Shown here: positions 25,906 through 38,035 of the stretch, in pieces
Layout: every line of letters starts with the position of its first letter
Numbering within the stretch: the first letter of the stretch is position 1
From: Epiperipatus broadwayi
Lineage: Eukaryota > Onychophora > Udeonychophora > Euonychophora > Peripatidae
Direction of reading: 5' to 3'
DNA: 64,000 bases
NCBI GenBank assembly: GCA_028023455.1
Contig: JAQFVV010006203.1
Location: forward strand, 11,132,876 to 11,196,875
Notes under the pieces: generated by a model
Databases searched by the model: none
Seen by the model: the letters and a program-made list of their open reading frames with translations, nothing else
What the model was told of the DNA's origin: nothing
Position numbers and translations under genes: made by a program

Positions 25906-28900
25906 GTTCAGACACTAGATCTAAATAAAATAGTATTAAAAACACAGATTAAATTAATTGAAATAATTAATGCTATCCTATGGATACCTCAAGGATCATG
26001 ATTATTTTTTTCTAAAATATAATAACAATTATTGGTAGTTAGATAATTGAATAACGAGGGATTTTGTTGAGATCCAATTATCCAAATAATAATTACACTC
26101 ACACTTATAAACATAAACTAAACTCTCCATTTGATAACCTAACCATAATAATACATTGAGACTAATAATAATAATCTACTCATCTACTTCAAATTAAATA
26201 ATTTATTAAACTTATAAATATTTACTCTTCTGCTTATACAAATAACTATCATAAAACAGAACAATCATTTAGTAATAATCAAAAGCTTTATCATTTAACT
26301 ATCACCTCCTATCATCTAACTAAATTGAATACACTAATATTTAATTAGCATTTACCCATCATAATTTTATCTCTCTAAAACAGACATTATAATAGACTTT
26401 ATTAATAACTTATATTTTGGAATAATAATATTTTGAATTTATATCATACAATAAATTTTAACTGGATTTTAAAATAGGAATGCGACCGTTGAAAATAATA
26501 TCATTTCTATTAATGCTCTACACATATGATAATAATGTTAAATAAGTTACCAAATGTTTTTATATTTAATAAAACATAAATCAATGAAATACAATTATAA
26601 TTCCCAAAATAATAAATAATTAACTTACCAAGTTTCAATTCTTTAGTATAATTGTTTGAATAAAATATTCAATAAATATATTTTATGTAATGACATTATT
26701 TTAATTGTAAGCTTTAATAGTATGACCTTGTGATAGAAATGATTCTAAACAGAATTGGTCAAGTTTTAAATTAAAATACTTATTTATTCTACAAATAACA
26801 ATTTATAACAACAATTATAAATATAAAATATAAAATAAAGGTTTCATAAAATTAATATTTAAATAATTACGAAATTTACAAGAAAATTCCTTACATTTAC
26901 AATAATAAATGAAATATTCTTTTCATTCAGGCATTCAAATTATATGTACATCATTTTGTCCATCAAATGATAAGTTTATTATTATTAATTTGTATGCTTT
27001 CATTTATATCAACAATTAATTTTACCATTCATGAGTTTATCCTGATGGGTAATTTTCATGCCATCTCCAACATATTTAAATTATCCTTTATAATTCAAAG
27101 TATTTGAATCAAGTTATAATATTTTAATATCCTTCATACTTAAAATTTGTATGAAAACATAGTAATACAATTTACTAATAATTTTTTTATGTTGTGGTAA
27201 TCTTAAAATAATACAAATAATGTATTTAAATAGATAATTGAATTAAGGATTTTATTTATCAAAATCATCATTCATTTTTATTTTTTCTACACCTCTCTCA
27301 CTCACATCTGCATTCTTATTTTGATCTCATTTACCCTTTTCAAGCTATAAGTTATTCATATTTTGATTGAATACAAGAATATTTGTTTTATGTATGATAT
27401 TATTATTTCTGATACCATTCTAACAAAACTTAGGAAGAAAAACTATAAATTCATAAAGAATAACTGGCAACCTATGATGCCTATCATATATTCTAATAAT
27501 ATAAATAAAACCCTGCAGATAAAAAAATGATCTTATTAAATTATTTTACCAAAATATAGGAATGGTAGTAACTTCTCTTTATAACATGATATAATTTGGA
27601 AGATAGTCACTTTTCCTTAATGATTCTACCCCAATATATCCTGACTAATTTATCAAGCTCTTATAAAATATAACATTCACATTTCTTTGGAATATCCTCT
27701 CATCTTCTTATAATATAATATGGGTATCACATTGATTAAACACACTAAACTCTATTATCAGTTCTTCGAGATAATATTTTATCCTATCCTGGAATTTTAA
27801 CATATCCTTTCCACCCTATACATCTTCAGCATCTATATCTATTAACTTCCTCTTGTGTAATAGTATAATCTTATCCATTCATTGATAAACTTTATAGATC
27901 ATATTACAAAACAAATAACTCTATTATGACAGACATCAATATTATGCTTTTTCCATTTTCAAGATCAAGATCATAAATCTCTTTTCCATTTTAACATTCA
28001 TTTGATTTTATATTTTCTTATATCACATTATACTCCTATGGCAAATTCATATTTATTTAATTAGCATCCCATTTCTTGATTCAGCATCCTCATCTAATAC
28101 TATCATTAAATCTATATTGCTGTAATGAATTACTGAATTTGTTTAAGATAGTTTTACCACAATCAGATTTTTTAAATCTTCATACTTACTAAAAAATATA
28201 AATTGAAATTACTGCATTAACCACACCAACTTTTATTCTGTAACTCATGTATACCATATTATTTCTATTAGCACACTCTTCATTCTTCAAAATTGAATGA
28301 ATAATAATAATATTAACAATTCATCTTAATCCTAAAGAGTAAATAAATATAAAATGATTTAAATTAATTATACTCCTACCATACAATATTATATATTTGT
28401 ATCTAAAACATTAATAATAAAAATCAGAAATTTTTTTTTTAAAAATTTTTTCTTCTTTTTTTTAAAAAAAAAAAAAAAAGAAAATTTATTCAATCTCCTT
28501 GTCCAGCATCACCATGGTAACAAATACTGATTAAAAATTCCTAATGAGGTGATTCTTCACTCCCCTTGCTAGCAAAACACATCTAATTTCAAGTAAAACA
28601 TTTTAATAATTAAAAAATAAACAATAACTTGTTAAGTTTTGAGCTTGTTGTATCATTATCTAATCCTTAGATTTGGACATGTTTAAAATGAAATGCACAT
28701 TAAAATTCCGGAATACTATAACAATAAAATAGCTTACGGAATATTAAATATAAATTTAATATTTAATATTAATTTTTTCCAATATTAAACTTTGGCACAT
28801 ACAAAGTCAATTTATAAATAAACTTTACTTCAATTTTTTTATGTTTACTTAATATTTTTATATTTTTTAAATACACATAGATAAATTCATTCAAGTCTAT

Positions 28901-30389
28901 AATAATATAATATATGTCATTTCCATAATAAGTAGTCATTATAAAAGATCAAAACATTCTCTTGATAGTTGTTTATCCTTTCTAGCATTTTTTTTATTAA
29001 AAGATAATTCCATTTGTTAGGGGATAAAAATATATTTTATCTTTATAAGTCTTTTATCTTGTATAAAAACATAATAAATATCTATTTTTATATTAAACTG
29101 TTCTATAACTAATTAATTATATAGTAAATCTTCTTTTTGTTTTCATAGCAAACTGTTTTACAACCAATTAGTCATCTAGTAAATATTCTATTTTCTAATT
29201 TGCAAATTTAACTAGAATATATAAGTTATTTTAACTTAAGAAAGAATTTTTTTAACTAGATTTATAAACTTATCACTCAGATTACTTTAAAGTTTTATAA
29301 ATTAATTTTATACATTGATAACATTTATAGCTTTATACTATATAAAAGTTCCTTTTCATAGATAACTTAATAATAAAATTAATTAAACTTGTAGATATAA
29401 CCAAATGTTCTCTTACTTGACAATAGCTGCACTTTTTAGGTAATTGTAGTTTATCCTTTTCCATTGTTTTCCCAAATGATAATAAATTTAACAGTTTGTT
29501 TAAAATTCCATTAGTTGTCATTATAATTACAATTTGACATCCAAGACTGTAATTAGGTCATTGAGAAGATACTTTGGTTGACTTTCTCCATTGTTGTTAT
29601 ATGCCACTTTTAAAATATATTTTATCACTATTCAGCTTCTTATTAATAACTTTAACTTATTAAAAAAATAAATGTAGTAATTTTTTTATAATTTTTATGA
29701 ATTTAGTGAAACAGATGTTAACTCTTACTTTTAATGAATTGCTCCTTAAGTTTGTCTGCTATTTATTTTATATACAGTAGATAGTATGACATCAGAACAC
29801 TAATTAAATTAATTTTATTGGTCAATGTCCAAAATCAACTAGCATTTTTTTTTACATAATCATCTATCTGTCTACAGTATTTAAACATAATTAAGATTAA
29901 TCAATATTTAAAAACTGATTAAATTAAATAACTTTGAAACTTAGAATTTAAAATATAATTATAATTTTAATAGATTGTAATATTAATCTATTTTAAATAA
30001 GATATATAATAATGGTATTTGTATCTAGAATATATTATTATAATAATTTTAAAACAAATAATTATCTTATAATAATTAATTTTTAATTTTATATTTCAAA
30101 ATTCTGCATTTATATATATATATACATTCACCTTTTAAAGGTTCACTGTCATTAAAATAAATTGAGATAATGAAATTATATATGACTGTTTATAATATAA
30201 ATAACTATAAATAAAAGATGTGTATTAACTGTTCACAAAACTCTATCTTTAAACTCTATACATTAAGCTATTTATATATCAAAAATTAATATTACTACAA
30301 TTATATACTCTTTAAATTTAAAATTTTGGTTAGATGTTTTATATCCTACTTTAAATACAGCTAACCAATCCAAAGGTTATAATATATAA
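25906..30389. other. Unrecognised AT-rich stretch, + strand poor in G
   Basis: No ORF with a domain and no clear repeat. In most lines I sampled from about 26 to 30 kb, C clearly outnumbers G on the + strand (for example 27,241-27,360). This could reflect one or more heavily decayed A/G-rich elements on the minus strand, since the RTE sense strand has that bias. Homopolymer-rich junctions occur near 28,430-28,480. Confidence 0.45.
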
Positions 30390-30655
30390 CTGTGTCAACA
30401 AATTCTGCTTGAAAAATATCAATTATAATTTCATCACATTTTTTCTGTTTTCATATGCTGGGAAATTCAAAAGATGTAATAATTGTAGGGGTACTTTGTT
30501 TTTTTTTTTTGTTCTTTATTATTATATTTTTTTTATAGAATTCTTCCACACATTTCATGGTGCCATCTCTCTTTTTAGTAATAGTTACATCTTTTCTTCT
30601 CATTGCGTAAATAAGTTGATTAACAATATCAAGATGCTGTTTTAATTTTAAACAA
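30390..30655 (-). pseudogene. RTE LINE remnant, 3'-side piece split by a NUMT
   Basis: The minus strand encodes RRKDVTITKKRDGTMK then CVEEFY, matching the RTE stretch IRKKDGIITKKRDDIMKLVEDFY, then a diverged counterpart of the PPISITSSELP region and a short IIIDI block before similarity fades near 30,390. The other half of the same copy lies at 32,880-34,425, with mitochondrial sequence in between. The two pieces flank nearly adjacent positions of the RTE ORF (around the VEENKSLKN region), so they are one interrupted copy. Confidence 0.8.
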
Positions 30656-31317
30656 ACAAAAATTCTCTAAATTTTAATGAAATAAGCTTAAAAATTATTG
30701 AAAATTGAATAACTCCATAACCTCCCAATTTTAATAAAATACTTGCTAAAATAATTGATTCAGAAATAACAACGTACAAAGGTAACTTTACCAAAAAAGC
30801 TATTATATAAACAATTCAATACCCTCATTAAAAATAATATTTTATTAAAATAATTATAGAAAATGATGCAAATAATGTATAAAACAACAAATACAATATG
30901 GCTTGAAGACACTCAGCTTGATAATCTCAACTTATAATCAAAGTAATAGTTAACGAAAATTCAAATAATATATAAAACATTAAAACATTTAATAAAACAA
31001 AAGTATAAAATAAAACAACATTTAATGCCATAACTATAATACAAAAAATAATATTTACTAATATTTCAAATAAAAAATGTTTAAACTAGCAATTGTTATT
31101 AAAACATATGTTAATATTCTCAACATAACCAAAGACATAGATAATATATCTTCACCAAATCTATAAGAAATTATTAATATAAAAAATACATATTTAACTT
31201 AGAATCACAAAATACTACCATAATTAATAATCTAATATTAACTACGAACCCTCAATTAATTATGTTTAATTTTCACATTAAAATAAATACAATAAATATT
31301 ATTATAATTTCTATCAT
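30656..31317 (-). pseudogene. nad4: NUMT: mitochondrial nad4, 3'-truncated and internally deleted
   Basis: Read on the minus strand with the invertebrate mitochondrial code, the start ATG at 31,317 overlaps the nad4L stop by 7 nt, the usual mitochondrial arrangement. Recognisable NAD4 blocks follow: FGEDILSMSLVMLS (family: F-G-x-D-x-L-S-x-L), LFFEFSLTITLI, WDYQAE then LQA and LLYTLFAS, and finally LVKLPLYVV joined in frame to ILASILLKLGGYG. The highly conserved HLWLPKAHVEAPVSG segment between those last two is almost wholly missing, which a working NADH dehydrogenase subunit 4 could not tolerate. The copy ends where RTE sequence resumes, so it is a nuclear fragment. Confidence 0.9.
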
Positions 31318-31584
31318 CTAACAATTCTTAAACTATTAAATATATCATTTCCACAACTCCAAATCAATGATATTAACAAAGATAAACCCAAGCTCACCTC
31401 ACAAGCAGTTAATGTTAAAAAAAAAACAATCTTAAAAATATTTCCTTCTCTAATATTAATCACGAAATCATGATTCAGAAATATTTAATACAATAAACTC
31501 AAGTCTTAATAATATAGATAACAAATGAACTTGAAATATAACAAATGTTATAACTCCAATAATAATAAATATAACCAGAATCAA
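31311..31584 (-). pseudogene. nad4L: NUMT: mitochondrial nad4L with a frameshift
   Basis: On the minus strand, translation from TTG (31,584) gives VHLLSILLRLEFIVLNIS, with AGA at a usual Ser position, and later TACEVSLGLSLLISLIW then SCGNDIF, the signature NAD4L end (family: ACE-x-SLGL and HGND). The stop TAG overlaps the nad4 start. Length is 274 nt, not a multiple of 3: the two recognisable halves lie in different frames, with a single-base shift near the middle. Full-length coverage together with a frameshift indicates a nuclear copy. Confidence 0.9.
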
Positions 31585-31585
31585 A

Positions 31586-31647
31586 AACTAATTGTAAAAT
31601 GATCGATCTCAGACTTCCAAAGTCTATATTCACACATGTTATTAGTT
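31586..31647 (-). tRNA. trnP: NUMT: mitochondrial tRNA-Pro(UGG)-like
   Basis: A 62-nt minus-strand sequence has a perfect 7-bp acceptor stem (AACTAAT with ATTAGTT). Its anticodon arm is TAGAC-TTTGGAA-GTCTG (5 bp with one G-T), giving anticodon UGG. The D and T arms are weak. It lies exactly between the 3' end of rrnL and the start of nad4L. trnP next to nad4L is common in arthropods. Presumably non-functional in the nucleus. Confidence 0.6.
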
Positions 31648-32750
31648 CAGTTAACTTTTCAAAATACTTCATGTGGTCCTTTCATACTAATACAAAATAT
31701 TTGAAGAGAGAAACCAATCTGGTTTACGCTGATTTGAACTCAGATCATGTAAAAATTTAATAGTTGAACAGATTAATTTATACAACAACTACATCACATA
31801 TTATTTTTTAATGCAACATTGATGTCATAACCTTCTTTGTAAATAAGAACTTTAAAAAAAAATCATGCTGTTATCCCTATAGTAACATATTCTATAATCA
31901 TTATTAATAAATCCAAATTTATAAAAAAAAATTTTTTAAGAAATTTTATTTTGTTTCCCCAACAAAATATTTATATAAAGCTTAATAGGGTGTTCTTGTC
32001 CCTCAATTTTAATTTAGTTTTTTCATTAAAAAAATTATTTTTAATATTTAATTTAAAAAAGATTGCTCCATTTACTCATTCATTCCAGTCTTAATTTATA
32101 AGACAAATGATTGTGCTATCTTTGCATAGTCAAAAATATTATGGCCGTTTAATTTTCATTGAGCAGACATTACCTTTATATATTCAAAAAGCTATGTTTT
32201 TGATAAACAGATGAAACAACTTTTGTCAAATTCCTAAAATTAACATTTACTATATATTCAAATTTACATTATTTCTTTTTTACTAAAAATTCAATTTCTT
32301 TAATCTTTATATATTTATATATTACTAAATTACCTATAGTAACATTACAAGAACTATATATCATAAATTTCGTCAGCATTTTATTTCAAAATTTTTATTT
32401 GATTATTTATGCAACAACCTCTTTATAAAAATTTAGACAAATTAAGTTAGAAAAATTAATTTAATTTTAATCATAAATTCATTATGCAAAAAATACAAAA
32501 AAATTACTATTTCAATTTTAATCATTCCTTTCCAATTTTTTAAAAAAATTATTTATTATAATATAACTATTGTATACTTTTATTTAAACCAAAAAATTTT
32601 AATTTCAACTTTTTAAAAAATCTTTTATTTAATTTATGTAAACAAATATAATTTGAAACTTTTCATAAACATTATTTTAAAAACAACTATTTATTAACAG
32701 AAACATCAGTAATAAATTTGTTTTAATTTAAAACTCAAATACTTTTATTC
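31648..32750 (-). rRNA. rrnL: NUMT: mitochondrial 16S rRNA (rrnL) pseudogene
   Basis: The + strand carries complements of conserved 16S landmarks in the right order. GGTCCTTTCATACT at about 31,676 is the sarcin-ricin-like GTACGAAAGGACC region. GATTTGAACTCAGATCATGT lies at about 31,731, CATGCTGTTATCCCTATAGT at about 31,864, and TGCTATCTTTGCATAGTCA near 32,113 before GGCCGTTTAAT. Length of about 1.1 kb is close to a whole arthropod rrnL. The 5' boundary is approximate because that end is poorly conserved. The flanking broken nad4/nad4L and the surrounding RTE sequence show it is a nuclear copy. Confidence 0.93.
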
Positions 32751-32880
32751 TTTTGCCTCACTTCGCTTTTTGTCCTGATCTCAGGCCATTTATTTCATCA
32801 ACAAGCCTTACACATTGAGATGCCATTTTCCTTCATTTTTCCTGCTGTTCAACTCTGTGCCATGACATTTTGTCAAGATC
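32751..32880. other. Filler sequence at NUMT-RTE junction
   Basis: About 130 bp between the 5' end of the 16S copy and the point where RTE similarity resumes. It is less AT-rich than both neighbours and matches neither by eye. It could be filler DNA captured during double-strand-break repair, or a remnant of a third element. Confidence 0.45.
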
Positions 32881-34425
32881 GAATTTTAGTAATACTTTAT
32901 CTTACCTTGTTAATTCACAATTGTTTTTTTATATTGGCATTAACTCTCTATCATTCTATTTTGCAAAATTCTAGCCAACTCTTCCTAATAAATCATTTTT
33001 ATATAATTTCATAGTCTTTTTTCTTCGTACTTCGTACATTGTCTCGTTTGGAAAAAAAAATACTGATAAATCGCTGCTTTTTTGTGTCAGATAAATTTGT
33101 TGTAGTTCTTAATAGTTTATCAGTTATCTTTCTATTGATTTCATTCAAATCTGACTTATCTTAGAAATCTATCAATGTTTTAAAATGATTTGTGAGTTAT
33201 AATTTAAATTAATTGGAATGTTTTTGAAGATTAGGAATATCATTGGTGAATATCTCTACTTTTTCATTAACATCTTACTAATCGATGATCACTTTCTGTA
33301 ATGAATCTATTAAGAACATTACAATCTTGAAATACATATTTTCTGCTTGTCAAAATATAATCCAATTCTACTATATCTTTATTTGGATATTTTCCTATCA
33401 ATTTAGCATTTTTCTCATGAGAATTCATAATGTAAAGCTTTTCTTTTACTGCAAATTCCATAACGTGTATCATCTTTCATTTCTATCATTATAATCAAAT
33501 TTATGTATAGTATTATCATCTTTTATTTCTTTATTAATTCTAGTTTTATTTTCCCATGATAATTTAAAAATGTTGTTGGTCTGATCAAAAGCATTTTGTA
33601 TATATATAAATCATTTATTTTTTTATTGCAGTGAGAACTTTTTAGGCATAAACTTGAATTATCAGTGTTATTATTTTTCATTATATTGAATAACTAATCT
33701 TGCCACTCTATGATATTCCATCCATATCCACAATATTATTCTTCCACTTTTTATTTAAAATAAATCTCACTCCACTTGTGCTTCCAGTAGTTGTGATTTG
33801 GTAACAAAATACATATTCACTTTTTAAATCAATTGTCTCTTCACTTTTTTTTCTAACATCACATGTCCAACAATGTTCCACTTAATGTTAAACCATTTTT
33901 CTTTCAATTCTTTCAATCTTCCTTCACTTGAAAGTGATCTGCAGTTGTGAGTGCCTAAATAAAATATTGTTATCAAGTGGCAGTCTGGGTCCACAACAGG
34001 AAATTCTTAGCATTCTCCATCTTTAACTGCAAACTGCTTCCTAAGTGGTGACTTTAGTCTTCTGGGAATAAGACCATAATTTAATTTGCTCTGTTGTGAT
34101 TATAAATATCAATTGAAAAAAAGTTCATTCTCACACATAGTCATTAGACCTTCAAAAAAATTCAACTGATATTTCATTTAAGAACTATCAAGATGATGAA
34201 AAAAAAAAGTTTTTGTTGGTCTTAATCTTGAAAGTAAAAAGCCAATAAATTCTCCATTATTTTGACGTGTGTCAGTGAATAACTCATTCATGATCATATA
34301 ATGTTAATAATTATACACTAGTAACAGCTCCAATGACAAAAATGTATGATGTGGACATTGGGAATTTATCCTGTTCAGTTCCTTTAAGACCTCAAAAAGG
34401 AATTAAAACGTCTCCTTTTAGATAA
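32881..34425 (-). pseudogene. Old RTE LINE copy, 5' half including 5' UTR
   Basis: On the minus strand, the 5' UTR (34,425 to about 33,975) aligns with 46,499-46,930 of the young copy, sharing for example TTTATTGGCTTTTTAC and CAATGTCCAC. Next comes the endonuclease: the ACTTTCAAGTGAAGG start region near 33,928, LYIMNSHEKN, ELDYILTSRKYVFQDCNVLN and ESDHRLVRC at 33,473-33,267, then diverged segments of the linker up to the region matching RKYNCEIARK near 32,890. Many stops and indels make it much older than the 47-kb and 14-kb copies. It continues on the far side of the NUMT at 30,655. Confidence 0.88.
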
Positions 34426-35371
34426 TAGGAAACATTTGTTTATATCTAACACATCTCTTCTTTGCTTTTATTATGATTATATAAATTACTATTGTTATTT
34501 GTATTTTGGATATTCATTATAATCAATTTTGGCATCATTACCAGTTTATGAGTTAACCATATTTTTAATTTCAGTTACTATATATATATATATGGCGTAA
34601 GCACAATTAATCTGTAAAAAAGAAACTTTCCTGTTAAATTTTGCCATTTAAAAATAATAATAATAAATTATAAAGATAAAGACAAACCACTATATTCTTT
34701 TTTTCCCTTTTGAATGGAAAACTATTCTCAAGGCAACAATTAACATTTCAATTAAATCTCGTTGGAAATTTTCAGAATTAATAACTAAAAGAAATTACCA
34801 AGAAAGCTTCAAAAACTGAAATAAAAATAGGAGATAATAGTTCTTAAAATATTGTTACTTTTGGTGATTAACCTACTTAAATTCGTTCATTAAACAGTTA
34901 TTCATCATTTCTATACGTAAATATCTAAATAAATGAACGTATAAACGGACAAATATCTATTAGTTAATAAACTTTTAAAACAATAAAACTTTTTAAATAA
35001 TAATAATTTAATATAATAACTTGTGTATACTCTTCTATATATAATTAAAAACCAAATAACTAACCATAATTACTTAAATTTCATTTTACTTTAAATAATT
35101 ATGATAGATTAATATTTTTTTCATTATATATAAAAATTATATATATAAATTATTTAAGATTAATTTATTAACATTTATATACTTATATGTTTATGAATTT
35201 GGATATTATGTAGAAATGATGCGCAATTGTTTTTTAAAAAAGAATTTAAATATATTATTGATTAGAAATAGTAATATTTTGAATCTATTTATATAATTTC
35301 TGTTCACCTTCATCATTTTCAATTTTTCGAGCCTTCTTTGTAATTTTTTTTTTTTAGTCAATTCTGAAGAT
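34426..35371. other. AT-rich stretch, nothing recognised
   Basis: Only short A/T runs and a (TA)n tract near 34,580 are visible. Confidence 0.55.
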
Positions 35372-35446
35372 GATCAGTGAGATTTGGCCAAAGTTTTTAA
35401 ATTGTTGTTATGCCATATTACTTATCCGAGTTCAAATCCGGACTTA
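35372..35446 (+). repeat. tRNA-like SINE head (candidate)
   Basis: GAGTTCAAATCC at 35,428-35,439 is a near-consensus pol III B box inside a TCCGAGTTCAAATCCGGAC T-arm-like stem. TTTGGCCAAAG about 45 bp upstream could be a degraded A box. No full cloverleaf was found, so a tRNA-derived SINE head is more likely than a tRNA gene. Confidence 0.45.
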
Positions 35447-35834
35447 GTAAATTTAAATTTTTTTACCAGAGACTTAGAAAGAAGCCAGCCTAGATAATTA
35501 AACATTATTGAAAAATAGATATATACCTCTTCTTTTCTAGTGCGCAAAATAGGGATAGAAGATATTCAAATTCTCACCATCCAGAAATTGGCCATCTAAT
35601 GAGTACCGATTTTTCCCCCCACTGTTCTTCTAAAAGCGACTGTTGGAAAGGTCTTTGCTGCAAAGTAGACTATTTATAAGAAAGTCTGTTTATACAACAG
35701 ATAACATGCTGAAACTAATGAATAAATCTTATTTAAATATCACTCGATTTTAAAGCGTAAAACAACTCACATACAAACGAATATATTTCAATAATTATCA
35801 TGATATTAAAAAATCATATGAAGGCCCTGCGTTG

Positions 35835-35925
35835 TTTGGTGCAGGAGGTAGAACTTCCGACTTAGTATTGATTCTGTCACTCGCCAGGTTTTACATTCGA
35901 ACTTCTTATGCACTCTTGAGCAATA
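35835..35925 (+). repeat. tRNA-like SINE head (candidate)
   Basis: TGGTGCAGGAGGTAG at about 35,841 resembles a pol III A box, and ATTCGAACTTC at about 35,908 resembles a B box. The spacing of about 65 bp is somewhat longer than in a simple tRNA. Sequence on both sides is AT-rich. Probably a decayed SINE. Confidence 0.4.
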
Positions 35926-36162
35926 AAGCTATACGTCTTTTTTTAATCATGTGAAGGGGGGGTGGTGGTATTTTTCATTTATATTTCCACCTTGAAGGGC
36001 AAACATTATAACTACTAATATATGTATATATATATAAATGTGCCAAAAATCCATATTTCTGATTGGATATATTAATGTGCAGTTTGGTTAAACATATTGT
36101 GTATATTAATATTTCATAAATATTACCAAAATCACACTTTTCTTTATTTTGCTGTAAAGTCC

Positions 36163-37700
36163 TATAAATACAATTTATCCAAACCACTTCGAACACTTTT
36201 TAACAAAACTCTTTATTTGTACATATATACATACACCTATGTTTCGATTGTCCTGCAGAATGAACAAAATAAAACAAAATACATAACTATATAATAATAC
36301 CATAAAAATGTAAACAATAAAAAACTAAAACGAACATAAAATATATTCAAAAAACTAATAAAACTGAAATAAACAACCAAACTTAAATAAAACAATTAAT
36401 ACAAAACAAAATGTACAACATAAATAGAAAATAAATATAAATTATACATGTGTATACATGTACAAATTATACATGTGGATTAGGATGAGATTAGTATAGA
36501 TATAGTAATTAAATAAGATATATTGAGATAAATATATAAAGAGATATTTTTTTATAAATGAATTGTGAGTGATAAAAAATAATTAAGTTAAATAAGAGTA
36601 AAAACATGGGTATATTTATAGATATTACATTATAAATAAATAAATACCTAAACTTAGCATAATATTTACATATAAAACAGTATAATAAAAAATTATGAGA
36701 ATTATATAATAATAATAAATGTTAAAGTGTAAAAAAAAAAAAAAAAAAAACCCCAAAAAATGTAGGGAAACATATAAAGCAGTATATAACCCCCCCCCTT
36801 AGGAAATTTTTTGAATTTTTTTGTGCACATTTTCGAGGAACCAATCTACCGTATAAAACGAGACCTTTATATAAATTTATGAGAATTATATAATAATAAA
36901 AGTTAGGGTGTATAAAAATAAAATAAATATATATAAATAAAGAGTTGTAGGGAATATATATATATATGGTTTAAATAATATGTGATAGAGGGAGCTAGGG
37001 TATAAGATAATTTTTTGAAAAAAACAACAACATTTTTTTTTAAGAAATTAAAATGAACTGGGTAAGTTCAAAGATTATAATGTTTATAGATTTTAGATAT
37101 TAAAAAATAATAATAAATATAAAATATTATTATTAACAGATGAATGAGTAAAGAAATAAAAGATATATGATTTAAAATTAAAATAATATTAGTTAATAAC
37201 CATAAAGTTTAAGTTTATGAAAAATAGAAATAATTAGTAGATTGTTAATAATGAAAAAATAGATAGTACATTTAGATTAATAGTTGTCCTTGTATATATA
37301 TATGTATACAGTTAGGAATATACATGTATAATTTATATTTATTTTCTATTTATGTTGTACATTTTGTTTTGTATTAATTGTTTTATTTAAGTTTGGTCGT
37401 TTATTTCAGTTTTTTTAGTTTTTTAAATATTGATTGCTCTTGTTAGCACAAGATGGCACTACTATATGGAGAGTTTTGCTGTATTTTGAATTGTTTATAT
37501 TTTATGTTATTTTTAGTTTTTTATTGTTTACATTTTTATGGTATTATTATATAGTTATGTATTTTGTTTTATTTTGTTCATTATATTATAGCTCTGAAGA
37601 AGACTGCAGGACAGACAAAATGTAGGTGTATGTATATATGTACAAATAAAGAGTTTTGCTAAAAAGTGTTTGAAATGATTTGGATAAATTGTATTTATAT
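36163..37700. mobile_element. 1.5-kb fold-back element with hammerhead-like motif
   Basis: The left arm (about 36,163-36,470) and right arm (about 37,303-37,700) are long inverted repeats, nearly identical over blocks such as TACAATTTATCCAAA, TTGTACATATATACATACAC and CATAACTATATAATAATACC. The spacer of about 830 bp is very AT-rich and itself contains a direct repeat. The right arm carries an extra segment of about 70 bp (37,430-37,500) that includes GGCACTACTATATGGAGAGT, the tail of the dispersed short family at 41.6, 51.0 and 62.8 kb. It also carries CTCTGAAGAAGACTGCAGGA at 37,592-37,611, largely missing from the left arm. No protein coding. Possibly a PLE-derived terminal-repeat pair. Confidence 0.85.
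36694..36972. repeat. Diverged direct repeat in the fold-back spacer
   Basis: TATGAGAATTATATAATAAT followed by a GTTA(A/G)(A/G)GTGTA block and a TGTAGGGAA block occurs near 36,694 and again near 36,879. The spacing is about 185 bp and the copies differ mainly in homopolymer length. Confidence 0.7.
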
Positions 37701-38035
37701 TAATATTTACTCCAATGTTTGCAATATTTTCACATGTGGGGTTGCGAATAAGTAGAAGAGAATGTTTTTGCTACATAATTTAAGATCATACGAAAAACTT
37801 TTTAAATGTTTAAGATTTGACCTGCTAATTTGTGCATAATTATATTATATTGATTATTAGTTTATTGGTATAGATTACAGATTTTGAATGCATTTTAGTT
37901 TATATATTTATTAAGAATGCTTTTCTATGAACGTATACTGATTTATTTATATTGAATACTATTTTTATTCATAAATATGATATGAAATAACCCAATCTAA
38001 CATGAGGTGAATATATAGGTGTATTGGCTAGAGTA

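Noticed and set aside
27480-28300. Suspected integrase or LINE coding remnant on the minus strand
   Set aside because: Translations in several frames gave scattered residues but no ordered motif, so nothing can be claimed.
31586-32750. Functional mitochondrial genome contamination of the assembly
   Set aside because: nad4L has a frameshift, nad4 lacks its most conserved segment, and both sides continue into one RTE copy, so it is a nuclear insertion.
36994-37050. Possible LTR or polypurine tract in the fold-back spacer
   Set aside because: Only A-rich low-complexity sequence; no paired LTRs, primer-binding site or retroviral protein was found.
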